Of a DNA stretch of 64,000 bases, positions 35,396 to 44,300 are shown in pieces. The notes under the pieces were generated by a model, which saw nothing but the letters and a program-made list of their open reading frames with translations, was not told the origin of the DNA and did no database searches. The stretch lies in assembly GCA_046155895.1 (NCBI GenBank), contig JBJXFB010000048.1, forward strand, positions 62,001 to 126,000, read 5' to 3'. The DNA comes from DASYPQ01 sp046155895. Its GTDB lineage: Bacteria; Planctomycetota; UBA1135; GCA-002686595. A program made the translations under genes and the position numbers. Numbering within the stretch: the stretch's first letter is position 1; each line of letters begins with the position of its first letter.

Positions 35396-35574
35396 TGCGA
35401 GTCAACCCGACAAACCTGTTCTACGCCGCCATGAGGCGGCGCAAAGCAACCTGCGCCACGATCCCGTGTACTTCGACTACGCCTGCCGGAGGATCGCCCG
35501 CGCGCAGAATCTCATTTACACGAGTTCCCAGCTGCTCCATAGTTCCTCACACGCACACCACCAACGAGGCGCGA
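35392..35574 (+). pseudogene. Possible frameshifted small gene
   Basis: An ATGATG overlaps the stop of the previous gene and begins MRVNPTNLFYAAMRRR. A protein-like run (LRHDPVYFDYACRRIARAQN) then appears in another frame, ending soon after at about 35620. The switch could reflect a one- or two-base indel around 35435-35450 in a formerly intact gene of about 60 residues. It could also be coincidental. Confidence 0.3.
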
Positions 35575-36060
35575 ATGACCGATGCCGAACCGCCATTACG
35601 CTCTGAGCGGCAACGTCTCATCCGAGAATGGCTGAATAGGCCGCCCGAACTTGATCTGGATGCCGAGCTCTCGTCATCCGGGCAGGCCCGCCGACTATTC
35701 CTGCAGGAACTCGCTGATCGCGTGGCACCCGCGCTGAACGAGCGCCTCCTGCGGACATCCCAGGAAACCTACGAGGAGAAGAAGGCGCTCGCGCGCTGGG
35801 TGAACAAGACATTGCGCGAGTTGGACCTCGCGGTTGAATGCCCTAGGACCGGGATGCCGGCCGCCATCGCTACCTATTCCTCGCAGTCGCACAAGGGAAG
35901 CTTCCAGCTCCAAGTGACACTCCCCGACGGCAAAACCACTCACTCGCGGAGCGCCTCCTATCTCTCGAACCTCCGTCTCACTGCTCGCGACATCGGGATG
36001 AACCCACCAACAAGATGGCACTCCCGTCACGGTTCGAATGACGAGGCCCCTTCACGATGA
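35575..36060 (+). CDS. Unknown 161-aa protein with a DNA-binding-like C-terminus
   Basis: It starts MTDAEPPLRSERQRLIREWLN; the same frame continues upstream to 35299 but without coherent sequence, so the short start is preferred. The N-terminal part is helical (LFLQELADRVAPALNERLLR, then ALARWVNKTLRELDLAVECP). The C-terminal part has two beta-like stretches, GMPAAIATYSSQSHKGSFQLQV and the following LPDGKTTHSRSASYLSNLRL. No known domain. It lies within the run of small element genes on the plus strand. Confidence 0.5.
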   Translation: MTDAEPPLRSERQRLIREWLNRPPELDLDAELSSSGQARRLFLQELADRVAPALNERLLRTSQETYEEKKALARWVNKTLRELDLAVECPRTGMPAAIATYSSQSHKGSFQLQVTLPDGKTTHSRSASYLSNLRLTARDIGMNPPTRWHSRHGSNDEAPSR

Positions 36061-36162
36061 TCGCCTTGTTCTTTCAGACGATCCTACTTCATTTCTCCCT
36101 GACACAGCGCCTGTAGGATCACCCTGGAGCCTAGCCGTTTGGCTGACAACTAGGAGATGAAC

Positions 36163-36348
36163 ATGACGAACCCGAAAGCAAACCAGAACTGGGAGATGGT
36201 CAAAGGCGCGGCGGTCGGAGGCGGATTGGCTATGGCCACGAATGCCGCGCTCTGCGCCATCGGCCTGTGCATCACAGGCGGGACCCTAGCCCTTTTCATC
36301 GCCGGAGCCGCGAGCGTGGCGGCGATCACGGCTGGCGACGAGTGCTAG
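36163..36348 (+). CDS. Small hydrophobic Gly/Ala-rich peptide (61 aa)
   Basis: The second ATG (36163) is chosen because TAGGAG sits seven bases upstream; the first (36157) lies too close. After a short polar start (MTNPKANQNWEMVKG) the rest is hydrophobic with Gly repeats: AAVGGGLAMATNAALCAIGLC, then TGGTLALFIAGAASVAAITAG and an acidic end GDEC. This could be two transmembrane helices. The look is that of holin-like, bacteriocin-like or small toxin peptides, but no family is recognisable. It is followed by a hairpin at 36376-36403. Confidence 0.5.
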   Translation: MTNPKANQNWEMVKGAAVGGGLAMATNAALCAIGLCITGGTLALFIAGAASVAAITAGDEC

Positions 36349-36375
36349 TCGCACTCGCCGCATAACAGCAGTCTC

Positions 36376-36403
36376 GGCGGCAGCGTCGCTAGACACTGCC
36401 GCC
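36376..36403 (+). terminator. Hairpin after the small hydrophobic peptide gene
   Basis: The stem GGCGGCAG / CTGCCGCC has a 12-base loop and is followed by AAGTTCT, not a T run. A weak or Rho-assisted terminator is the best reading. Confidence 0.45.
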
Positions 36404-36442
36404 AAGTTCTGGCTCTCGATCGCTACCGTGCTACCTGCCTGC

Positions 36443-36784
36443 CTATCGACCAGGAGGTCCGAGGCTACTGTCCGCCACGAGGGGGCTGGCGACTAGACCC
36501 GGCTGAGCCGCCGCTCGAGTACCCATGAACGACGCCATCAGGCAGGCGGCTCCGACTGCCCCGACCGCGAGTGCCCCGAGCACGAGCAATCCCGCCACCA
36601 CGAGGAGTCCCTCGATCACCGAGGCGTTGTGTTCGCTCTGGCCGTTCAGTTCGTTCGCAAGGTTCTGCAGCAGAGTCTGCTGATCCTTCTGATCTTGCAT
36701 TTGCATCGCGAGGAATCCGAGCACGATAGCAATCGCCACCATGCCGAGCGCTCCAGCCAATGCGATGATTCCACCGACTCGCAT
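36443..36784 (-). CDS. Small membrane protein with two helices
   Basis: A 113-residue protein. One helix is near the N-terminus (IIALAGALGMVAIAIVLGFLA) and a second is at about 60-85. They are separated by a Gln/Asn-rich loop of about 30 residues (MQMQDQKDQQTLLQNLANEL, then NGQSEHNAS). The C-terminus is short and Pro/Gly-rich. I recognise no family. It converges with the hydrophobic peptide gene and follows the secreted protein gene in the same direction by 31 bases, so it may be transcribed with it. Confidence 0.5.
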   Translation of the reverse strand: MRVGGIIALAGALGMVAIAIVLGFLAMQMQDQKDQQTLLQNLANELNGQSEHNASVIEGLLVVAGLLVLGALAVGAVGAACLMASFMGTRAAAQPGLVASPLVADSSLGPPGR

Positions 36785-36815
36785 GTTGATTCTTCTTTCT
36801 TCGCAGCGGCACGCG

Positions 36816-37988
36816 CTACTGGAACGTCACTGAGACAGCGTTGGTCAGGTTCGTGGGGTTCCCACAAGGCCCCAACGGATCACGGTAGTGCGTCTGAAAG
36901 TGCCACGTCGTGCCCTGCAGAATCGTGCCGGGCGCAGCGAAGTGACTCTGTGAATAGGCAACGATCCCCGGGCCCTCGCTGAACGATCCGCCCGTCGCGC
37001 TTCTCATCGGGAACCTGTACATGCCCGTACCGGGCGGGAGTTGCCTGGGCCCTGGCGCGACACACCGCAGCCCGTTGCCGAACGGCGCCTGCGTCGACAG
37101 TGGGCCCATGAACACGAACCCACGAGCGCCACTCCGCAGGCCTTGAACCGTCAAAACGAGGTCATCGCTCACAAATGATGCCGACCCGACGCCCGAGAGT
37201 AGTCCGCCGGCGCCCGTCGAGTTGAGACACCCTGCAGTCGCGTCATCGTTGCCACACGGGCAGCCGACGCCGAAGCAGTAGGGCTGAATCGGAACGGGGG
37301 GCACTGAGTTGATCGCGCCGACCGCATCGATGTCGGCTCCAACGGAGGGCCCCGTCGATTGGTTGACGTTGATCGCGTCCTGGATGCGAACGGCGTCGAA
37401 GGTGATCGAGCCCGGAGCGTAGCCAAGGAACGTCAAGTCCAGGTCGACGCCGCTCGGCTGGCCGGCGATCCGGGCCACGTGGAAGTAGGTGTCCCCGTCG
37501 GGATCGAGGGCCGGATCAAGTAGGGGCAGCGTGACAGCCGTCGCCCTCACCCAAATGTCCATCGTCTCCACATTCGGCCCGACCTCGTAGATCCACAGGT
37601 CGAACGGCGCTTGTGCCGTGCCGCCGTTGCTGAGCAGATTGTCCGTGAATGCCAGCTCGATAAGACCGCCGTTACCCAAGGACACATCGCCGGGATCCCC
37701 GCACCAGTCAGGCAGTCCCAGAGCAGAGGTCGGAATCTGGTACTGCGGTGCAGGAATCGGTCCCCCCTGTGCGTTGGGGGCGTAGCGCAGCACGGCGTCG
37801 GCGAAGCTCAGAGCCCCCTGAGGATAGAGCACGCAGACCGGAGCGGGATTCTGCGGGCACGAGGGCTCGCAGATGGTGGTTCCTCCCTGGAAAGGAATCG
37901 CTTGGGCGGACTGGGTGAGAACAGCCAGGCTGGCAAGAGCGAGGGCAATCGAGATCGCCCTACAAGAAACTAGCGGGGGGACATTCAT
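36816..37988 (-). CDS. Secreted protein with planctomycete-type Cys-rich C-terminal module
   Basis: A 390-residue protein with an N-terminal signal peptide (hydrophobic IALALASLAVLTQSAQA). Residues 30-270 form a beta-rich module of the type found in extracellular adhesive or binding proteins. After CFGVGCPCGNDDATAGCLNS comes the module frequent in some planctomycete lineages, with LTVQGLRSGARGFVFMG, GNGLRCVAPG and a final WHFQTHYRDP with CGNPTNLTNAVSVTF. The architecture suggests a secreted or surface protein; an enzymatic function is not evident. This C-terminal module is the best taxonomic hint in the window. Confidence 0.75.
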   Translation of the reverse strand: MNVPPLVSCRAISIALALASLAVLTQSAQAIPFQGGTTICEPSCPQNPAPVCVLYPQGALSFADAVLRYAPNAQGGPIPAPQYQIPTSALGLPDWCGDPGDVSLGNGGLIELAFTDNLLSNGGTAQAPFDLWIYEVGPNVETMDIWVRATAVTLPLLDPALDPDGDTYFHVARIAGQPSGVDLDLTFLGYAPGSITFDAVRIQDAINVNQSTGPSVGADIDAVGAINSVPPVPIQPYCFGVGCPCGNDDATAGCLNSTGAGGLLSGVGSASFVSDDLVLTVQGLRSGARGFVFMGPLSTQAPFGNGLRCVAPGPRQLPPGTGMYRFPMRSATGGSFSEGPGIVAYSQSHFAAPGTILQGTTWHFQTHYRDPLGPCGNPTNLTNAVSVTFQ

Positions 37989-38131
37989 CGGGATTCTCTC
38001 GGTGAAGTTGAATGCGGTGGACAGGGAACCCCCTGTGACTTTTTTCCAGGATCCCAGCGTATCGCAATCCGCGGGGAATGTGACTCTTTTCCGGTGGACG
38101 GAAATCCGGGATCGGCAGACCGTTACGCTTC

Positions 38132-38386
38132 GTGCCCGGTCGAACGACTACCCCGCCGCTCGTTCGCGCCGTCGGCCATGCCCTTCGCGCCGAACGAGAG
38201 CGCCGGGGATGGTCCCAGGAGGAGCTGTGCTCGCGATCAGGACTCGACCGGACCTATCTAAGCGGGATCGAGCGTGGTGCGCGCTCTCCGACCCTGCGTT
38301 CTCTCATCCGGGTAGTCGAGGCCCTGGACATCCCGCTCAGCAAGGTCGTCCTCGCCGCCGAGTCCGCATCTCCAAGATCGCGCTAG
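38132..38386 (+). CDS. XRE-family helix-turn-helix regulator
   Basis: An 84-residue protein from a GTG start. The domain spans nearly the full length: VGHALRAERERRGWSQEELC, then SRSGLDRTYLSGIERGARSP and LIRVVEALDIPLSKV, a standard Cro/C1-type fold with the recognition helix around TYLSGIER. No second domain follows, so it is likely a dimeric repressor or activator of element genes. The ribosome binding site is not obvious. Confidence 0.8.
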   Translation: MPGRTTTPPLVRAVGHALRAERERRGWSQEELCSRSGLDRTYLSGIERGARSPTLRSLIRVVEALDIPLSKVVLAAESASPRSR

Positions 38387-38878
38387 AGTGGGCTCCGACG
38401 TAGCGCCTCATGCGCGCACGATGCCCAATGGAAGTCGCCGTGGGAGTCCTCCACTTCACACTCGCGCGTGCTGTTACACGTAGCAGCCGCCCTCATCCTG
38501 TGAGGTGGACCAGACCTGGCCGAGCGCTTGCTCAACACTTCGACGATCTCGTACGAGATCCAGCAGGGTCGTTCGAGACGCGGACACTTGAAGGGCTCTA
38601 CTTCGGGGTTTGCCGACATACCGGAGCTATCGTGTGCGCCGCCTTCACTCTGTAGCAGATGCAGACCCGGAAGCCGGGGCGACTGTCACTACCCGCCATC
38701 CTTCCCACGCTCGGGACTGCCGAGTAGCCGATCAATCAAGACCCAACTGATGCGCCTCAGCAAGCACCCTCGCAAGACCTGCTCCCTGGCTCGCTCAGAT
38801 CCCCACGGCGGATGGTCTAATGGCATGCCCGTAATCGAAGGGCTCCCCTGAAGATTGCACGAGCCCGTGGAGGACCTA
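38387..38878. other. Intergenic stretch at possible right edge of element
   Basis: About 490 bases without a supported gene. No att-like repeat, integrase remnant or tRNA was found here, so the right boundary of the mobilizable element stays undefined. Confidence 0.4.
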
Positions 38879-39943
38879 ATGCAACCGTCGGAACTGGTCG
38901 TATGGATTCGCGCGGGAGTATTGGCAGGAGCTGTTCTCTTCGGTTTTGCTCTGTTGGCATCAGGATTCTATTTCGTATGGCGCGAATATCGGCTCGTCAA
39001 CACGTTCGACAAGCTCGCTCGGTTTATTGAGCTAACGAAGTCGGCCAAGATAGACGTCGATGTAGCTCAAGGCGCGTTCACTCTCGCTCGTACCAGGCCA
39101 GGCCTTGTCATGATGGCATTTGGCATGGCCATCCTCCTTGCAAGCTTATTTGTGCGCTTAGAATTAAGTGTCACGCGTGGTGCGCGTGACAACTCGCCCA
39201 TTCCAGCTGCCACTCCTGACAATAACGTGCCTCACATCGACACAGGTTCGGCAGCACGCGTCTACGATACCTGGCTACAGCATGTCGATGAGCTCGAGCG
39301 CATGTCCCCCCTCGAACTCGGTCCTGCTCTGGCCACGCTTGCGCCCGGCAAGTCCATGAGGCGACTACCGCTCATCTTGAGGCCGGCCGACACCTACGAG
39401 ACAATCGGCAGTCAGGCATACGGGAACAGCGCCTATGGTCCGCTCGTAAAGGCAACGAATCCAGCGCTGGGAGCCGGTCCCCCGTGGCCATCCGGGACTA
39501 CCGCCACGCTATGGTATGTAGACGAAGAGCCACTGTCAGACACAATCTATGAACAGGTCAAGATCAAGATTGCCGGAGAGGATCCTAAGACGCCATACTT
39601 CACAGCCCTGGAGCTCATTCAGTCGATCGTGGAGAGTCCGGAATTTCGCGCCAATCCAGATGGGTACTGGGCCTCTCACAACGCTCCGCTGGGGCTGAGC
39701 TCGTTTCTAGACGGCCTTGGCACCTACACCGGATACTCGTGGGCTCTCCGGCCGTATGAAACGGTCAAGGGTGACACGCCCGGCGTGCTGGCAAGGGCGG
39801 AACTTGGCGACGCGCGGTTCACACCATTCCTTGCTCTTGCTAATCCCGGGCATAGCATCTTGTCCCGTGGGCACGAGGTCCCGGATGAACTCCTCACGGT
39901 CGGAGAGCAGATCTGGTTAGCGTACGCCCTGTCCCCGCGATAG
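38879..39943 (+). CDS. Membrane protein with LysM-like repeats
   Basis: A 354-residue protein; the ATG at 38879 is preferred because GGAGG lies seven bases upstream. Two transmembrane helices (about residues 10-32 and 77-95) flank a cytosolic loop with NTFDKLARFIELTKSAKIDV. The extracytoplasmic part has two sequences resembling LysM modules: PADTYETIGSQAYGNSAYGP followed by LVKATNPALG, and KGDTPGVLARAELGDARFTP followed by FLALANPG. LysM binds peptidoglycan; these copies are divergent. The base composition is somewhat AT-richer than the neighbours, which hints at acquisition. No partner gene is adjacent. Confidence 0.6.
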   Translation: MQPSELVVWIRAGVLAGAVLFGFALLASGFYFVWREYRLVNTFDKLARFIELTKSAKIDVDVAQGAFTLARTRPGLVMMAFGMAILLASLFVRLELSVTRGARDNSPIPAATPDNNVPHIDTGSAARVYDTWLQHVDELERMSPLELGPALATLAPGKSMRRLPLILRPADTYETIGSQAYGNSAYGPLVKATNPALGAGPPWPSGTTATLWYVDEEPLSDTIYEQVKIKIAGEDPKTPYFTALELIQSIVESPEFRANPDGYWASHNAPLGLSSFLDGLGTYTGYSWALRPYETVKGDTPGVLARAELGDARFTPFLALANPGHSILSRGHEVPDELLTVGEQIWLAYALSPR

Positions 39944-40655
39944 TTCAGTCAACCGACTAACCAGCATAATCAGAGCAGACGTCTCCCCTAAGCACAGCTT
40001 AGGACTGCTTCCGCGGGAGGGGAGGCGAAAGCTCTCGCTTTCTACATCTCTGCTTCTCCACAGCGAATCGTCGAGAGCCCTGCCTGTTCCCGAAAGTGTC
40101 GCCTCTTACAGGTTGCCACCTCGTAGGGCCAGATTGCCCCCTCGCCAACAGCCGAGAGGACTTCCACGGCGGGGCCGAAGTGGAGAAGTCACTCTGCGAG
40201 GATGATCCGGAAGGCAGCTCAGAGGGAGGATCAGCGCATGGCACCGCAGCGGTGTGATCTCGCACCTGACGCTCGAAGGTGCGGACTAGTTTCTAACTCG
40301 GCAATGTCGTGATTCGCAATTGTCCCTCTCATTCGACGCACACCGGGTTGAGCTGCACCGCCGAGCAGTCGCGAGGGTAGGACGACTCTGAGAGCGAGGC
40401 TCTAGCGCCGGACGCCCGTCGTAGCCTGCGATGGGCGCGCACCCAGGACGGTCGTGCTCGGCGCCGGCCGCAGGACCTGCGTCGCATGCTGTGTAGGACT
40501 TCGGGCTCGGGCACACCTCGACCGACGAACTCGCAGCTATCACCTCGAACCTGAGCAACACTCGGCGGACAGCAATCGCCCGAAGCTTCGGGATGAGCTA
40601 GACCGCAGACGAACGTCTCCGCTACTCGAAGCCTGCAGAGACGAAGGCGGTGGAT
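39944..40655. other. 700-bp intergenic region, no gene seen
   Basis: Open frames in this stretch are short and overlap each other on both strands without a coherent protein pattern. I found no terminator with a T run and no repeat. Confidence 0.45.
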
Positions 40656-41210
40656 CTACAATTTCACCTTTCGTGCGAGAGTTACACTTCGATCTCTTTG
40701 TACTCCAGTCAACTCGTAAGATAGGACACCGGTGTCTTCCTTGTAGCCGGCTCCTCCCGGCAGTGGATCCGGGCTAACGCTGACCGTTCCCGCCAGGTTC
40801 GAGAGCTTGCCTCTCTCACCCCCCGAATACTCGGACCAAATGACCAATGAACGCACGCGATCAGCAGTCGCTAGAGGAGTTGCAAGCCAGAATTCGACCT
40901 CATATCCGTCTTCGCGCCACTCTCGCACACAGAGATGTAGCCTGCCATCTTCAAGACGCTTCTTCGTAACCTCGATGGGATACCGGGAGCCTTGGTCCAG
41001 CGCGAAACTCTCACCGAGTGGGATTGCCTCGTCGGAGGACAAGGACGTATCGATCCGTAGTGCGAGCGAGGTGGAATCACTCTCTGTGGGTAATGTGGTC
41101 CTCGCATCCAAGACAGCAAGCGCCAAGGCCCCGAGGGCGAGAAGAACCCCGGCGCTCAGTACGAAACCCAGGAGGACTACCAGTATCCGCGGCTTCTTCA
41201 CATTGCCCAC
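40656..41210 (-). CDS. Membrane-anchored unknown protein downstream of RHS gene
   Basis: A 184-residue protein from a GTG start. A single hydrophobic segment (ILVVLLGFVLSAGVLLALGALALAV broken into one helix, about residues 9-34) anchors it. The rest, about 150 residues, is beta-rich (LALRIDTSLSSDEAIPLGES, then LEDGRLHLCVREWREDGYEV and ending SVTLARKVKL). No known domain. It lies 96 bases downstream of the giant RHS gene on the same strand, the position where an immunity protein is expected, but no evidence beyond position supports that. Confidence 0.5.
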   Translation of the reverse strand: MGNVKKPRILVVLLGFVLSAGVLLALGALALAVLDARTTLPTESDSTSLALRIDTSLSSDEAIPLGESFALDQGSRYPIEVTKKRLEDGRLHLCVREWREDGYEVEFWLATPLATADRVRSLVIWSEYSGGERGKLSNLAGTVSVSPDPLPGGAGYKEDTGVLSYELTGVQRDRSVTLARKVKL

Positions 41211-41306
41211 CTGCGGTCGATATTGAAAGCGAACAATCCATCGGTGCTTGCGGCAATCATGAGGATAGTGATCATATCATTTGGTGGACGTGTGTTCAGT
41301 ACACAC

Positions 41307-44300
41307 CTAGAACCCGCTATGCGCGGCCGAACCAGTCGCCCCACTACCGCCCGCACTTCTTCCGGTACGTACAGGTGGGCACCAGAGACCGAGCCTGGGG
41401 CAATAGTAGCAGCCATCGCCGATAGGAATCCAGCAGTCTCCAGTCATAGGACCTGGCCCAGGCGGACCCGTGGGAACGCCGGGGGCGGGAGCACTTGAGC
41501 CAGGCCCGCCATTCACACCTCCGCCTCCATTGCCTCCGCCTCCACCTCCTCCTCCGCCTCCTCCCCCAGCCCCCCCTGTAGCGGATCCCCGTCCTCCCCC
41601 AGGCCCTCCCGTGGCGGGACCCTTGCCGGCCCCTCCGGGACCGTTCGTCGGCACACTCCCCGCTCCCGTAGGCGCCGGGTCGCCCGGAACACCAAATCCG
41701 CACAACATCGCTACCCCACAGCACTCAGCGCAGGGCTTAAAGAAGAGGAAGGGGTTTCCGCACCACAGACCTACAGCACCCGCTTCCAAGTCGCAGCGTG
41801 TATCCCAATCCGTCGCTGGGTCCTTCGTCTCATGCGCTGCTAGAAACTCCCCTGCACGATCCTTGCCAAGACACTTCCTTAGCCCACATCCGAGCAAGCA
41901 ATGTCTAAAGCCATTGTGCGTCCCCCCCATCTCTTCTGCTGCGGCGGCAGCCGCCCCGACGCACATTTGCTCTACTCCGCTATAGGTTACTATAAGAGCT
42001 TTCTCTTTCTTGTTCATCCGATTCCACGCCCTAGTGACAAACTTATCCACCTGAATGTCAATCTGGCTCTGAGGTGCCTTTTCAGACTGTGCGCCCCATG
42101 GGTCGACATTCCCAACAGGCCCGCTCGCTGTATATTCGTAGAGACTAGGTCCATCATTGTAGCCCGACCGATCTCGCTGCAACCATCGACCTAGAATAGG
42201 GCTGACCACTCGATTCCGCACATGATAATGCCCCCGCGTTGACGCGAGCTCGTATCCAGCAGAGCCTCGTCGATTAGCAACAGCCTGCGCTGATAGAACC
42301 GTCCGGCCTAGCGTTACATGATTACCCTGAATGGCTGACTTATCGTTATTATCTACATCGCCATCAAGGTCCACGTCACCTCTCGCGTAATATGCTAGGC
42401 CATTGATCCACGTCTGCACTTGCGATTCATCGCCAGCATCGGCGTCACCATCCGAATCAGCATCGCCAACGGGAAGACCAATAGGAATCCCATACGCGGA
42501 GTACTTGACCCACTCCTTCATTGAACCACCGTCAGGGCCAGTTGCACTGACAATGGCGGCTACATCCGCACGCCAGTTATGACAGTAGTAGAGTCGCTCC
42601 TCTAGCGTCCCATTTAGGTCACTATCTCTATTTCGGCAGATCGCCTGGTCGATGTAGCTCGAGCCCCCCATGCCCTCCAGGCCGGCCAGGTGGGGAACAT
42701 AATCCTCTATCGGAGTCGAGACGGTCTCCTTGAATCTCGCGAGGTGTCTCCAGCGCTCGTCGAAGACATCATACAGCCACTTATCGCTTCCATCCACGTC
42801 CCCATCCGGCTCCGTATCTTCGTGTATGGCAATCCGGTGTCCGAGCCCGTTGTACCGATACTCTACAATCAGCGCATGAGTGGACGTGTTCTTGATTTTG
42901 CGCAGCCGGTAGAAGGCGTCGTACTCATACTCGTAGGATTGCCCGTCGTCGGTCGTGTTACCGCTTCCGTCGTAGGTCAGCGCGTAATTGTCACTCCCGT
43001 TATCATCGATGTCGCGAGCGGTCAGCTCGTTTACCTCGTTGTGAGCTCGATCGTCATTTAGCTCGTTGGTATCAACATAATCGTCATCTCCATTGAGATC
43101 GACTTTATCCAGCTCCCAATTACCGGTGTGGGTGAGCGTCCATTGCTCGTCACGCGTGTCGGTCAAGGCTGAAATGGTCCCTCCGGAAAGCGTCCCTTCG
43201 TGGGCGCCGGTCAGACGGTCCATGTCGTCCATTGAGTAGAGGACATCGAAGCCAGAATGCACGACATCGTCAGCGGATGTGATGTTCGAATTGCGATCGT
43301 ACGTCAGAACTACCGAATAGAAATCAACATTTGGGCCGGTGGTAGGATCCTTCGTCCACCGACTCGCCACGACCCGGTTGAACGCGTCGAGGTCGGGGTA
43401 GGTGCCGGCAGTCGAGCCATACAAGTTCGACATCACGGCGGGTTCACCGCATTCCTGGCCGACAACTTCGCCGACACCGTTGTACCAGTAGCGGCTGAGG
43501 ACTGTCGCCCCATCAGCAATCATTGTAACGCGACTCGCGTACCCATCGTACAGACCTCCAGTATTGCGATATTGGAAATCGATTGTTCTACCACTGGGGA
43601 GAGTGGATGCCGTGATGCGCAATGTGTTCCTTCCGGTTGTGGACTTTGCCCACGTGTACGAGGTCGTGTATTGATTCCCTCCTCCCGTAACCGCCGAGTC
43701 GCGATCTTCGGCATAGGTAGCGAGCTTACCCCAATCGTCGTAGGTGTATTTGATTCCGTCCTTCGCGGTACCACTCGTGGGATCGTCGTACTGAACAACT
43801 TCCGTGATTCGCCCAAGCGAGTCGTACGTGGTTGCAATCCGACGAATCGCTGTATCGAATCCAGTGCCCGCTGTCGTCACTCGCTTCTGAACGGGCCTCC
43901 CATTGGCGTCGTACTCCGTTTCGAACAGGTTTGCAGTCTCTCCGCTCACAGCTTGATCTTGTTTGTAAACTTCGCGTCCTTGGGCATCATAGGCGTAGCT
44001 AAGAACATCCACTGCATTAGAATCGATATTCAGTACAGTTGTTCCCGTGTTCGTCGTGCCTGGATATTTTACCGCACGCAGGAGGTGTCCCGTTGCGATC
44101 TCCATCTGCGAGGGAGCGCCTGGGGTGGAGCCATAGATGTAAACCGTCTCTTGATCTGTCTCACCGCTCGGGAGGTCCGCTTTGATTTTTGTGCGCAATC
44201 CCTTGGAGTACTCCCATACGACTGTCACGTTATCGTCGGCACCAGAGGGATTACCACTATTCACTCCGACGTCGTAGTGTCCGATTTCCTTCGTGACTCG

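Noticed and set aside
25400..38400. Integrative element with integrase and att sites
   Set aside because: No integrase or transposase gene and no direct terminal repeats could be recognised within the window.
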